A DNA stretch of 64,000 nucleotides from NCBI GenBank assembly GCA_902779305.1, contig CACZBD010000016.1:1-64000 (forward strand), written 5' to 3'. The DNA is from an uncultured Lachnospiraceae bacterium. GTDB taxonomy: Bacteria > Bacillota > Clostridia > Lachnospirales > Lachnospiraceae. Positions 1 to 8,584 of this stretch are shown in pieces; position 1 is the first letter of the stretch, and each line of letters starts with the position of its first letter. The notes under the pieces were generated by a model. That model was not told the origin of the DNA and did not search any database. It was given only the letters and a program-made list of their open reading frames with translations. A program made the translations under genes and the position numbers.

Positions 1-90
1 TCTGAAGTATCTGCATGGATAGGCGCTTTTCTGATGCTCATGGTGACATACTATTGTTTAATTGGCAAAAGAACTAAAGCAATAGCATAA
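1..90 (+). CDS. C-terminal end of a membrane protein (partial)
   Basis: An open frame runs from the first base of the window to a TAA at 88-90 and encodes 29 residues. The visible part is hydrophobic, with a likely transmembrane stretch (GAFLMLMVTYYCLI), followed by a short basic tail (GKRTKA). This looks like the last helix and cytoplasmic tail of an integral membrane protein whose body lies outside the window. The family cannot be recognised from so little sequence. The region is AT-rich compared with the rest of the window. Confidence 0.4.
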   Translation, partial: SEVSAWIGAFLMLMVTYYCLIGKRTKAIA

Positions 91-207
91 AGTAGCAATG
101 ATGTTTAAATCCTGAATGGAAACAGGTATAATTGGTGACAGAGTTTTATTATCAGGATAACTGACTAGGCGTAGTCATTAGGCATTAGATATGACCAGCC
201 TGATATT

Positions 208-900
208 GTGAATGAGCAGAGAAAATGCTGGCTTGATGAAGATGAGTATGAACAATTCAGTGAATGGCTGATACAGGCTAGCAAGACGAAGAGATATTCT
301 CATCTGGCCAAGCTGGTGGAAATATGTGACCTCATGATTTATACTGGCATGAGACGAGAAGAGTTGCTCGGACTAAAGTGGGATAGCTTTAACTATGAAA
401 AGAGCACACTGACAATTAAGGCAGTAAGGGTGAAGACAAGTACTGGCGATGTGTATGAGGAGAAACTAAAATCATATCCCAGCTATAGAGTGTATACATT
501 GACCGATAGAATAAGGGATTTGCTTCAGCACATTAGAGAACGTCATCAATCTCTAGGAATATATAATCCAGATGGCTTTATTTTCATCTGGGAAACAGGG
601 GAAAATTGGCATTTGGGAAAAGAATATAAAACAGATTATATTACACCTTTGTTTAAAACAGCCATCAAGGCTTGTGACGTTATCGATGACAAATCACTTC
701 GCTTTCATCATCTTCGGCATAGTTGCTGTAGCATAATGTGTAAATTAGGATATAAGAAGGAAGACACGCAGAGTTGGATTGGACATGCAGATGGAAGTAA
801 GGTTACAGACAGGGTCTATAACCATTATGATAGAATATTGGATATAAGCAAACTCCAGAAATATGATGAAGCACTTACGAGAAAGAGGAGTTCAACATAA
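208..900 (+). pseudogene. Tyrosine recombinase, catalytic domain only (5'-truncated integrase)
   Basis: The 230 residues match the C-terminal catalytic domain of phage or transposon integrases. Visible active-site elements are the first arginine in TGMRREELLGLKW (about residue 49), HHLRH near residue 168, IGHADG, and the tyrosine in VYNHYDR near the end. Full integrases are usually 350-400 residues, with an arm-binding and a SAM-like core-binding domain before this one. Here the frame is closed by a TAG at 172-174, only 11 codons before the GTG at 208. No good ribosome binding site precedes that GTG. I infer a decayed integrase left by a mobile element, although a naturally short recombinase is possible. 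Base composition is more AT-rich than downstream genes, in keeping with foreign origin. Confidence 0.7.
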
Positions 901-998
901 GGGGATTTGTCAACATTCTGTCAATTTTTCGAGGTCAAATGCAGGTTTTATTAGGTAAACTCTACTTTGCGTAGGTACCGCTATCAGAAAAACTGATC

Positions 999-1004
999 TA
1001 TAAT
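999..1004 (+). promoter_or_regulatory. Possible -10 element of the HTH regulator gene
   Basis: A perfect TATAAT lies 24 bp before the start codon at 1029. No convincing -35 hexamer is seen at 16-18 bp spacing, so this is a weak call. Confidence 0.3.
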
Positions 1005-1028
1005 CTGTGCATGGAGGTGAGAACGAAT

Positions 1029-1700
1029 ATGAACCAATATGTTACAGGTGCAGTTATTAAGGAACTGCGAGAAAAGAATAAGATGACACAACTTCAGCTG
1101 GCTGAAAAGCTGGGAGTGACTGATAAGAGCATCTCAAAATGGGAAAATTCGAGAGGGCTTCCGGATATTACTCTGCTGGAACCTATTGCAGAGACGTTCA
1201 GCATTTCGGTGACCGAGCTGATATCCGGCAATACCATTCATAATGCAAATGTATCAGCAAACATGCTGCGGTCAGAGTTTTATGTCTGCCCGGTCTGTGG
1301 GAATGTGATACACAGCATGGGCGAAGCGGCGATCCACTGCCACGGCATCCGGCTTATTTCCTTAGAGGCAGAGCCCTCAGATAATCATCATATGGTTTTC
1401 ATTGAGCGTGTTGAAGACGAGTATTATGTGCGGATCGATCACAGCATGACAAAGGAGCATTATATTTCATTTGTTGCGGCAGCTTCATCCGATGATATGC
1501 AGATGGTGAAGCTGTATCCGGAAGGGAGTGCTGAAGCACGGTTTAAGATCAGGAGAGTCAGAAGGATCTTCTTTTACTGTAACCGGGATGGTCTGTTTTC
1601 GATCGATCCGGTAAAGGGGATTGATGACAAGAAAAGCGGATACGATGATTCGCAGGAAAGAAGAGAATTGGAGAAGGCGGCAGATATGCTGCTTGGATAG
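1029..1700 (+). CDS. XRE-family regulator with C-terminal desulfoferrodoxin-like domain
   Basis: The first 65 residues form an XRE/Cro helix-turn-helix (TQLQLAEKLGVTDKSISKWE). The rest carries a CPVCGN zinc or iron knuckle, then DHSMTKEHYISF, VKLYPEGSAEARF and FFYCNRDGLFSID, which resemble the superoxide-reductase/desulfoferrodoxin fold seen in a common clostridial regulator type. The product probably binds DNA and may sense metal or redox state through the C-terminal domain; that is inference. I chose the ATG at 1029 because GGAGGTG at 1013-1019 is ideally placed for it. The in-frame ATG at 1011 overlaps that ribosome binding site. The gene is monocistronic or weakly linked to the tautomerase gene 100 bp downstream. 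Confidence 0.8.
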   Translation: MNQYVTGAVIKELREKNKMTQLQLAEKLGVTDKSISKWENSRGLPDITLLEPIAETFSISVTELISGNTIHNANVSANMLRSEFYVCPVCGNVIHSMGEAAIHCHGIRLISLEAEPSDNHHMVFIERVEDEYYVRIDHSMTKEHYISFVAAASSDDMQMVKLYPEGSAEARFKIRRVRRIFFYCNRDGLFSIDPVKGIDDKKSGYDDSQERRELEKAADMLLG

Positions 1701-1801
1701 GACGGATTTTCAATGAGTGGCTTCCGGGTGATCCAACTTTCTGTTCCCATTCCGTTCGAAAAACTCTATAATAGATGCAGAACAAAAAAGGAGGTATTTC
1801 C

Positions 1802-2146
1802 ATGCCGTTTATTGAAACCAAAACCAATGTATCCGTGTCGGCGGATCAGGAAAAAGCTTTAAAGGAACGTTTGGGGCAGGCGATCGCGATGATCCCGGGG
1901 AAAAGCGAAAGCTGGCTGATGCTTGCGATCGAAGGAGACGTGCATATGTATTTCAGAGGGGATGATTCCCTTCCCACCGCCTTTGTCGATGTCAAGATCT
2001 TCGGCGCAGGCAACCCGGATGCATTCCGCAGGATGACAGCGGAACTGACGGATATCTACAGGGACATTCTCGGCATTTCTCCCGACCATATGTATATCCG
2101 CTATTTCGGTTCCTCGGACTGGGGCTGGAACGGTAATAATTTCTAA
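1802..2146 (+). CDS. MIF-like tautomerase family protein
   Basis: This 114-residue protein has the length and pattern of the macrophage migration inhibitory factor/phenylpyruvate tautomerase superfamily. The mature N-terminus would be proline (MPFIETKT), the catalytic base of the family. It ends with PDHMYIRYFGSSDWGWNG, matching the MIF C-terminal strand. The substrate in bacteria is unknown, so the physiological role is open. The start at 1802 is set by AAGGAGGT at 1788-1795. An earlier in-frame ATG at 1775 precedes the ribosome binding site and would remove the N-terminal proline. The protein is cytosolic, with no signal peptide. Confidence 0.8.
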   Translation: MPFIETKTNVSVSADQEKALKERLGQAIAMIPGKSESWLMLAIEGDVHMYFRGDDSLPTAFVDVKIFGAGNPDAFRRMTAELTDIYRDILGISPDHMYIRYFGSSDWGWNGNNF

Positions 2147-2249
2147 GCCTGAAGGGCGTTTTTCATTGACAATAACGGGTTGAGAAAGTAAGATAAAAGG
2201 GAATTGTTTCTCGATTCTAACGCATCCAAAAATGAAGGAGGTACAATCA

Positions 2250-3032
2250 ATGTTTTGTCCTAATTGCGGTACACAACTTCCCGATGGCGCAGGTTTTTGC
2301 TCGAATTGCGGCTATTCTTTGAATGGTGCTCCGGCTGCTGCGGCTCCCAGACAGGGAAACTTAAGTATTGAGATCATTAAAAGAGCGCTTGCGATCCTTG
2401 GAAAGAAACCTTTCCTTCTGTGGGGTCTGTCCCTCTTATGCGGGCTTCTTTCAATTTTGGCTTATTTCCTCGGAGGTACCGTGCTTGCCATCGGATTTGC
2501 GGTCAGTCTGGTGCTTTCCCTCGGTATGGAATGGATCTATCTGGATGGCTATCGCGGCAAAGAGGTAAACTCCAAGCAGTTATTTGAGCCTTTCAAGAAC
2601 TTCTGGAAATCCTTTGCCGGTATGGGTTGGAGAGAACTGTGGCTGTTCCTCTGGTCGCTCATTCCTTTTGCGGGTATCGTGTTCGGCACAATTAAGTATT
2701 ATGCATATCTGTTCACACCTTATCTGCTCCGTGACGGCGAATTCGGCGCGCAGGAAGCGCTGAAGGAATCCATGAGCCGCACAAACGGTTATAAAGGCAG
2801 AATGTTTTTGACAGACTTCCTGATCGCCGTTGCGGTCGGTGTTCCCGCCGGACTTTTCTATCTGCTTGGAATGCTCAGTGCGATCGACAATATTGTCTGC
2901 AGGATCTTCGGTGTTATGTTCCTGTTCCTCTATTTCGTATATACGGTTGTATACTCTGTATTCCTGCCGCTTTTCTGCGGTCTGGTCCGTGCAGCATGGT
3001 TTGAAGAGATCTGCGGAGAGAAGGAAGAATAA
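2250..3032 (+). CDS. Zinc-ribbon membrane protein, DUF975-like
   Basis: The protein of 260 residues begins with a zinc ribbon (MFCPNCGTQLPDGAGFCSNCGYSL, four cysteines in two CxxC knuckles). After a short linker come about five hydrophobic segments. The region KYYAYLFTPYLLRDGEFGAQEALKES is typical of DUF975 integral membrane proteins, followed by a conserved small basic patch (GYKGRMF). The function of that family is unknown. The zinc ribbon faces the cytosol if the usual topology holds. The ATG at 2250 follows AAGGAGGT at 2235-2242; the upstream in-frame ATG at 2232 overlaps that site. A related DUF975-type protein lies at 45397, and another zinc-ribbon membrane protein at 60063. Confidence 0.65.
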   Translation: MFCPNCGTQLPDGAGFCSNCGYSLNGAPAAAAPRQGNLSIEIIKRALAILGKKPFLLWGLSLLCGLLSILAYFLGGTVLAIGFAVSLVLSLGMEWIYLDGYRGKEVNSKQLFEPFKNFWKSFAGMGWRELWLFLWSLIPFAGIVFGTIKYYAYLFTPYLLRDGEFGAQEALKESMSRTNGYKGRMFLTDFLIAVAVGVPAGLFYLLGMLSAIDNIVCRIFGVMFLFLYFVYTVVYSVFLPLFCGLVRAAWFEEICGEKEE

Positions 3033-3058
3033 GAGTTATATAAGCGACATAATTGTAG

Positions 3059-3064
3059 TATAAT
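3059..3064 (+). promoter_or_regulatory. Possible -10 element just before a terminator hairpin
   Basis: TATAAT sits only 2 bp before the left arm of the hairpin at 3066-3097. A weak -35 (GTTATA at 3036-3041) is at 17-bp spacing. If used, the transcript would begin inside the hairpin and run into the sensor operon. Confidence 0.3.
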
Positions 3065-3065
3065 G

Positions 3066-3099
3066 AAAACACCATAAGGTGATCCTTATGGTGTTTTTT
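3066..3099 (+). terminator. Rho-independent terminator after the zinc-ribbon gene
   Basis: A perfect 14-bp stem (3066-3079 with 3084-3097) has a 4-nt TGAT loop. The right arm ends in a T-run. The left arm begins with As, so it could work in both directions. It separates the DUF975-like gene from the sugar-sensor operon. Confidence 0.85.
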
Positions 3100-3124
3100 C
3101 TTGGAGAACCATTCAGCAGATATC

Positions 3125-4225
3125 ATGAAACAGAAACAGAACTTACCCAAAAGAGAACGCGTGCTGACGATCGCTTTGCTGATCGTGATGACGGTCATGT
3201 TCCTTGCGACCGTACTTTCCCTGTTTTATTTCCGTATCCAGATGCGGGAAGTAAACCGGCAGGGAGAAGAGGGGGCAAGGACATATGACAGGCATTACGC
3301 CCTGATCGTGGATGATCCCGATGATCCGATGTGGGATTCCGTATTCCGGCAGATGAGAGCCGTCGGAGAAGATAAGAACGCCTATGTGGAGCGCTTCGGT
3401 GATAACCTTGCAACGCCCTATGCCAAGGCGGATCTGCTGCGGATCGCCATAGAGAGTAAAGTGGACGGTATTGTCTTAGAGGCGGATGAGAGCGATGAGA
3501 TCTCGGCACTGATCTATAAGGCCGGACTTGAGAACATCCCTGTGGTCACGGTGCTTCATGACAGTGTCGGAAGCGGCCGTGTCAGTTTTGTCGGGATCAA
3601 TAATTACAGCTTCGGGAATGAGTACGGCAGACTGATCCTGAAAGCTGCGACCGAGATCCGCGCCAACAGGACTGCAGCGGAAGGGGAGGAAGAAGCCGTC
3701 TCGGATACGGTACATGTCCTGATCCTTCTGGACGGCCAGTCCGCCGATGCATCCCAGAATATCGTTTATGCAGCCGTGCGTGAAAATATCGAAGCTGCCG
3801 GGGATGCCGCCAGAAAGCTGATCATGGATACGGAGCGGATCAATGCCACTTCCGCATTCAGGACAGAGGAAAGGATCCGTGATATCGTGCAGAACACGGA
3901 GAATCTTCCGGATATCATCGTCTGCCTGAATGAACAGAATACCGCCAGCGTGTACCAGACGCTTGTCGATCAGAACAAGGTCGGTCAGATCTACGTGATC
4001 GGCTATTTTGACTCCGATACGATCCTTCGCGGGATCGAGCGTAAGGGAATCTATGCGACTGTCACGATCGATGCGGAACAGATGGGCTCCTATTGTGTCG
4101 AAGCGCTGGACGAATATGTAAACACCGGCTATGTCAGTGACTACCTTTCGGTTGATTTTTCCTATATCGATGCGTCAAATGTGTCGCAGGTTCTCGGAAG
4201 GGAGGCGACGCATGAAGCTGATTGA
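3125..4225 (+). CDS. Membrane-anchored sugar-binding sensor protein (XylFII-like)
   Basis: This 366-residue protein has a basic N-terminus and one strong transmembrane helix (residues about 14-38, VLTIALLIVMTVMFLATVL) without a lipobox cysteine. It is followed by a periplasmic-binding-protein type I domain (VDGIVLEA, IPVVTVLHDS, VSFVGINN, GYFDSDTILRGI, YATVTIDAEQMG). It is followed by a LytS-type kinase and a YesN-type regulator, so it is probably the extracytoplasmic ligand sensor of the complex, as described for XylFII-LytS in Clostridium beijerinckii. The sugar is not known here. It overlaps the kinase gene by 14 bp, suggesting translational coupling. A TTG at 3101 is an alternative start but falls beside the terminator; I prefer the ATG at 3125, although neither has a good ribosome binding site. 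Confidence 0.75.
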   Translation: MKQKQNLPKRERVLTIALLIVMTVMFLATVLSLFYFRIQMREVNRQGEEGARTYDRHYALIVDDPDDPMWDSVFRQMRAVGEDKNAYVERFGDNLATPYAKADLLRIAIESKVDGIVLEADESDEISALIYKAGLENIPVVTVLHDSVGSGRVSFVGINNYSFGNEYGRLILKAATEIRANRTAAEGEEEAVSDTVHVLILLDGQSADASQNIVYAAVRENIEAAGDAARKLIMDTERINATSAFRTEERIRDIVQNTENLPDIIVCLNEQNTASVYQTLVDQNKVGQIYVIGYFDSDTILRGIERKGIYATVTIDAEQMGSYCVEALDEYVNTGYVSDYLSVDFSYIDASNVSQVLGREATHEAD

Positions 4226-5717
4226 ACTCTTCCGGTCCTCTTCGATCCGGTTCAAACTGATCTCCCTGTTTATCCTGACCTCCACGCTGATCTTTGTGGT
4301 GAATCTGTATGTCTACGCAAACTTAAACGGCATGATCAACCGTGTCAATGAGATCTATGCGGGGAACGTGGCGCTGACGGAAATGGAGGAAACTCTGGAA
4401 GGCGTACAGGCTGCCATGGGAGAGTACCTGAAGACCAAAAATACGGATGCGCTCGAATCCTACTATAAGCATGTGCAGGATTTCAGCAATCAGGTCCAGG
4501 CGCTGAACGATCAAAACACCAGTAACGAAGAGAAGATGACGGAAAAAACGATCCGCAATCTGTCGGAGAGTTACTTAAAGGTCACCGGAGACACCGTACA
4601 GGCCAAGCGTGGCCGTAATATCGAGAAATATGTCAGCGGATACGAGAATGCTTCCCGCCTGTACCGATACATCAATACCTACATCTACAGCCTGAACAAC
4701 GAGCAGTTCAGAGACAGCTCGGTGAATTACAATGCGCTGCTTTCTTCGCTCAGGCTCTCGGAGTACATCTGTCTGTCCATTCTGGTCATGATCGCGCTGT
4801 TCAATGCTTTTCTGATCGTTCTGGTCACGAGAAGCATCACGAACCCGCTCATGGAGCTTTCGACTCGCGCCGATTCCGTGGCCAAAGGAGAACTGGATGT
4901 GGAACTTCTTCCGGTGAAGAACAGCGATGAGATCGGCGTGCTGACCGAGGCGTTTAATAAGATGGTCATCTCCCTGCGTGAGTATATCGACCAGATCCGC
5001 GTCAGGATGGAACTGGAGAATGCCATGAAAGAGCGGGAACTGATGATGGCGACGCATTTAAAAGATGCGCAGCTGAAATATCTGCAGGCCCAGATCAATC
5101 CGCATTTTCTGTTCAATACCTTAAATGCCGGCGCGCAGCTTGCGATGATGGAAGGTGCGGACAGGACCAACAAGTATATCCAGAACATGGCGGATTTCTT
5201 CCGCTACAATGTCAAGAAGAACAACGAACAGGTTACGATCGCGCAGGAGATCGAACTGGTCGACAGTTATATCTATATTTTAAATGTGCGGTTTTCTGGG
5301 GACATCCATTTTTCCAAAGACCTTGATGAAGAACTGCTGTCGACCACGGTGCCGAGCATGATCATCCAGCCGGTCGTGGAGAATTCGGTCAACTACGGGA
5401 TCCGCAACATCGACTGGGAAGGACATATCAAACTGTCTCTGTTCAGAGAAGGGGATTATGCCTGTATCCGTGTCGAGGATAACGGCGTCGGCATCCCGCA
5501 GGATATGATCGAAAAGATCATGCACAGGGAACTCGGCGCGACGGATGTTTCCGCCGATTCGAACGGGGTCGGGCTATCCAATGTGATCAACCGCCTGAAG
5601 CTGTTTTTTGACAGGGATGATATCTTCACGATCGAAAGTGAAGGGGAAAATAAAGGAACAAGAGTTACGATGCGCATTCCGCGTTACGGTTCGATGCGTA
5701 AAACGGAAACTCAATAA
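4212..5717 (+). CDS. LytS/YesM-type sensor histidine kinase
   Basis: The 501-residue kinase has a transmembrane helix near residues 14-36, an extracytoplasmic helical segment of about 150 residues, and a second helix near 182-204 (EYICLSILVMIALFNAFLIV). A HAMP domain follows (RSITNPLMELSTRADSVAKG), then the His_kinase phosphoacceptor motif QAQINPHFLFNTLN. The HATPase region has VVENSVNYGI, DNGVGIP and GVGLSNVINRL. This is the family that pairs with AraC-type YesN regulators. It should read the state of the binding protein encoded just upstream and phosphorylate the regulator downstream. GGGAGG at 4199-4204 supports the ATG at 4212, inside the end of the previous gene. Confidence 0.9.
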   Translation: MKLIELFRSSSIRFKLISLFILTSTLIFVVNLYVYANLNGMINRVNEIYAGNVALTEMEETLEGVQAAMGEYLKTKNTDALESYYKHVQDFSNQVQALNDQNTSNEEKMTEKTIRNLSESYLKVTGDTVQAKRGRNIEKYVSGYENASRLYRYINTYIYSLNNEQFRDSSVNYNALLSSLRLSEYICLSILVMIALFNAFLIVLVTRSITNPLMELSTRADSVAKGELDVELLPVKNSDEIGVLTEAFNKMVISLREYIDQIRVRMELENAMKERELMMATHLKDAQLKYLQAQINPHFLFNTLNAGAQLAMMEGADRTNKYIQNMADFFRYNVKKNNEQVTIAQEIELVDSYIYILNVRFSGDIHFSKDLDEELLSTTVPSMIIQPVVENSVNYGIRNIDWEGHIKLSLFREGDYACIRVEDNGVGIPQDMIEKIMHRELGATDVSADSNGVGLSNVINRLKLFFDRDDIFTIESEGENKGTRVTMRIPRYGSMRKTETQ

Positions 5718-5728
5718 CGGGAGTCCAT

Positions 5729-7327
5729 ATGTACAAAGTTATGCTGGCAGATGACGAAGGGATCGTCATCGAATCACTGACATTCATTATCGAAAAGAAC
5801 TTCGGGGGAGAATGCGAGATCGCATCCGCCAAGACCGGCAGGAGCGTGATCGAACTTGCGGAAACGTTCAGGCCGGACATCGCGGTCATGGATATCCAGA
5901 TGCCCGGGATCAACGGGATCGAAGCCATGAAAGAGATCCGCAGGATGAATGCCTCCACGGTCTTTATCGTTTTGTCTGCCTATGACAAGTTCGATTATGC
6001 CAAGGAAGCGATCAATTTAGGCGTTCTCGAATATCTGAACAAACCGGTGGAACAGAGCCGGATCATTGAGGTCATGCAGCGCGCCATGCAGCAGATCGAC
6101 AAGGATCGGGCAAAACGCAGACAGGACCTGATGATCAAGGAAAAGCTGGAAAATGTCGTTCCGATCATTGAAAACAACATGATCTATGCCGTGCTTTTTC
6201 AGGACAGCTATGAGCAGGATGTCGACAGTTACCGGGATCTTCTCGGGATCGAGGAAGATTACGGCTATATGATCGCGCTGGAATTTGGTGAACAGAAGGT
6301 CGACAATCATATGACCAATATCGTGGGCGCGGGTGTCAGATCCCAGTCGTATGCCCGCGAGATCCGCGAAACGGTTAAGAATACCTTTTCCTGTGTATGC
6401 GGATCCCTGATGGCTAACCGTATGATCCTGCTTGTTCCGATCAGGGAATCCTTTGTTGATTACACAGAACGTATCCGGATCATCGAAAAGTGCAGGGAGA
6501 TGCTTAAAAAACTCGGAGAACGGGTGGATGTGAAGTTCAGGGCCGGGATCGGTTCCGTTCATAAACTCGGAGAATGTACGGAGTCCTATAAGGAAGCGCA
6601 GCGTGCCCTCAGAAATTCCGACGGGACCGTGGCGCATATCAGCGATCTTTCCATTACGGTCACTTACGAAGAGGATTATCCGGTGGAAACGGAACGGGAG
6701 ATCTTTGAGAAGACCGAGAAAGGTGATGAGAACGGCGCCGTTGTTGCCGCTACGCATTTCTTTGACTGGATGTGCGCAAATTACGGCGACCATGTGACGG
6801 ATATCAAGTTAAAATCACTCGAGTTCGTGCTTTGGTCCGAGCATCTGGCCTATGAAGAGGGCGGTATGAAATACCGGTTCTTATCCAGGCAGAACTATCT
6901 GCCGGACATCATGAGCATGCAGACGCTTGACGAGATCAGGAACTGGTTCTTACAGAAGACGGCCGCCGCCGCAAGAGATGTCAGCGAGAGCAAGAAAAAC
7001 TTAAGCTCTTCGTCCGTGGAGCGGGCCAAAGCCTATATCAACGAAAATTACAAAAACGATATTTCGCTGGATGACGTTTCCAGGGAAGTTGACATCAGCC
7101 CGTATTATTTCAGCAAACTGTTTAAGGAAGAAACCGGGGAAAACTTTATCGAATATGTGACGAACATCCGTATTGAAAAGGCAAAACAGCTGCTGAATTC
7201 CTCACGCCTTTCCATGAAAGAGATCTGCGCGCAGGTCGGTTATGCGGATCCGAACTACTTCAGCAGGATCTTTAAGAAGACGGTAGGTGTCACCCCCACG
7301 GAATATAAGGAAGGTCAGAAAAATTGA
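5729..7327 (+). CDS. YesN/AraC-family response regulator
   Basis: The 532-residue protein starts with a receiver domain (acidic pair DD at 8-9, phosphoacceptor D55 in VMDIQMPG, and an alanine-flanked LSAYDKF segment). A long linker domain of the YesN type follows. It ends in a two-helix AraC DNA-binding domain (DDVSREVDISPYYFSKLFKEE, then MKEICAQVGYADPNYFSRIFKK). It should activate the sugar transporter genes downstream when phosphorylated by the neighbouring kinase. The gene begins 11 bp after the kinase, and the next gene begins 23 bp after it, so the set looks like one operon. Confidence 0.92.
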   Translation: MYKVMLADDEGIVIESLTFIIEKNFGGECEIASAKTGRSVIELAETFRPDIAVMDIQMPGINGIEAMKEIRRMNASTVFIVLSAYDKFDYAKEAINLGVLEYLNKPVEQSRIIEVMQRAMQQIDKDRAKRRQDLMIKEKLENVVPIIENNMIYAVLFQDSYEQDVDSYRDLLGIEEDYGYMIALEFGEQKVDNHMTNIVGAGVRSQSYAREIRETVKNTFSCVCGSLMANRMILLVPIRESFVDYTERIRIIEKCREMLKKLGERVDVKFRAGIGSVHKLGECTESYKEAQRALRNSDGTVAHISDLSITVTYEEDYPVETEREIFEKTEKGDENGAVVAATHFFDWMCANYGDHVTDIKLKSLEFVLWSEHLAYEEGGMKYRFLSRQNYLPDIMSMQTLDEIRNWFLQKTAAAARDVSESKKNLSSSSVERAKAYINENYKNDISLDDVSREVDISPYYFSKLFKEETGENFIEYVTNIRIEKAKQLLNSSRLSMKEICAQVGYADPNYFSRIFKKTVGVTPTEYKEGQKN

Positions 7328-7350
7328 GAACAGGAAATTGGAGAGAGCAG

Positions 7351-8391
7351 ATGCAGGGTCGATATAAAAGAACAGCAATCCTTTTGGTGCTGTTCCTTCT
7401 ATTGTTATCATTTGCCGGCTGTGCGGGAACGGAGAGCAAAACAGAACATGAAGTGGAAGTATCCGATGATCATATTGAGATCGGCATGAGCTTTGATTCG
7501 TTCGTGATCGAACGCTGGCAGAGAGAACGGGATGTGTTCATTGCCACTGCCAAAGAACTCGGCGCAGAGGTAAACGTGCAGACCGCAAATGGAGAAGTCG
7601 AGGAGCAGATCAAACAGATCGAATATTTTGTCGAGAAGGATGTGGACCTGATCGTGGTCGTGCCCATCGATGCCTATAAGATCCAGGGGGCGATCGGCAA
7701 GGCAAAACGGGCCGGGATCCCGGTCGTCTGCTACGATCGTGTTGTCCGCTCCGCCAATACGGATCTGTTCATTTCTTTTGACAACGAAGCAGTCGGAAGA
7801 CTGATGGCACAGGAACTGTTCGCGGCAGCAGGAAGGGATACCAATGTGATCATGATCTGCGGACCGGAATCCGACTATAATACGGATATGGTTGAGGACG
7901 GTTTTGAACAGATCATGCAGAACTACAGAGGAAATGTGATCGGAAGCTGCAGATGCGAGAACTGGAAAGCAGAGATCGCCTATGACTATGTCAGCGAAAA
8001 TATCGATCTGGTGGAACAGGCGGATCTGATCATGTGCGGAAACGACTCTCTGGCGGGCGAGACGATCCGCGCACTGGCAGAGAGACGTCTTGCCGGCAAG
8101 ATCCCCGTCTGCGGACAGGACGCCGACCTGGAAGCCTGCCAGCGGATCGTGGAGGGCACCCAGCTCATGACCGTATACAAGCCGGTGGAGAAGCTTGCAA
8201 GGACTGCCGCCGAATATTCCGTCAAGCTTGCGAAAGGCGAGAAACTGGATATCACGACAACGTATTATGACGGAGCCTATGACATTCCCTATGTGGCGCT
8301 CGAGCCGATCTGCGTTACGGCGGAAAACCTTGACGAGGCCGTGATCAGCAGCGGGTTCCATCTCCGTGAAGACGTGTATCTCGGAGAATAG
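7351..8391 (+). CDS. Sugar-binding lipoprotein, second binding protein of the locus
   Basis: A signal peptide ends in the lipobox LSFAGC, so the 346-residue product should be a membrane-anchored lipoprotein. The body is a type I periplasmic-binding domain of the ribose/xylose class (VDLIVVVPIDAYKIQGAIGKA, GIPVVCYDRVV, LIMCGNDSLAGETIRAL, PVCGQDADLEACQRI). It resembles ChvE/XylF proteins and is distinct from the binding protein at 8585. Its position at the end of the sensor operon suggests a role in signalling or in an additional sugar specificity. The ATG at 7351 follows GGAGAG; a TTG at 7324 overlapping the regulator stop codon is less likely. Confidence 0.8.
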   Translation: MQGRYKRTAILLVLFLLLLSFAGCAGTESKTEHEVEVSDDHIEIGMSFDSFVIERWQRERDVFIATAKELGAEVNVQTANGEVEEQIKQIEYFVEKDVDLIVVVPIDAYKIQGAIGKAKRAGIPVVCYDRVVRSANTDLFISFDNEAVGRLMAQELFAAAGRDTNVIMICGPESDYNTDMVEDGFEQIMQNYRGNVIGSCRCENWKAEIAYDYVSENIDLVEQADLIMCGNDSLAGETIRALAERRLAGKIPVCGQDADLEACQRIVEGTQLMTVYKPVEKLARTAAEYSVKLAKGEKLDITTTYYDGAYDIPYVALEPICVTAENLDEAVISSGFHLREDVYLGE

Positions 8392-8425
8392 GCGGAAAAC
8401 GGCACGGGAAACATGTTAGCACAAC

Positions 8426-8449
8426 TTTGCGGACCGACCGCAAAAAAAT
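8426..8449 (+). terminator. Short hairpin terminator after the sensor operon
   Basis: A 7-bp stem (TTTGCGG with CCGCAAA) has a 5-nt loop. The tract that follows is A-rich on this strand rather than T-rich, so it may act as a weak or a minus-strand terminator. Flanking GTTAGC and GCTAGC copies may be regulatory. Confidence 0.35.
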
Positions 8450-8524
8450 GCTAGCCGTGATTTTGGCTGACGGGAAAAGTTGTAAAAAAATCAAGAACTT
8501 GACAAGTTAATCCTATTTTTCCCA

Positions 8525-8533
8525 TGGTATAGT
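8525..8533 (+). promoter_or_regulatory. Possible extended -10 promoter of the ChvE-like gene
   Basis: TGG-TATAGT forms an extended -10 element 52 bp before the start codon. A consensus TTGACA is present at 8499-8504, but the 23-bp spacing is too long for a standard promoter. This could indicate an activator-dependent promoter, as expected if the YesN regulator drives it. Confidence 0.4.
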
Positions 8534-8584
8534 GTTAAGCGTAGTGGGATACCACTGAAATAATTCCAGGGAGGAAAAGAAACA

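Noticed and set aside
7408..8361. Minus-strand frame of 317 codons
   Set aside because: Shadow of the sugar-binding lipoprotein gene; composition rich in His, Asp and Arg, as typical for antisense frames here.
8499..8533. TTGACA/TATAGT pair as a standard promoter
   Set aside because: The spacing is 23 bp, too long for a normal SigA promoter. Only the extended -10 was kept, at low confidence.
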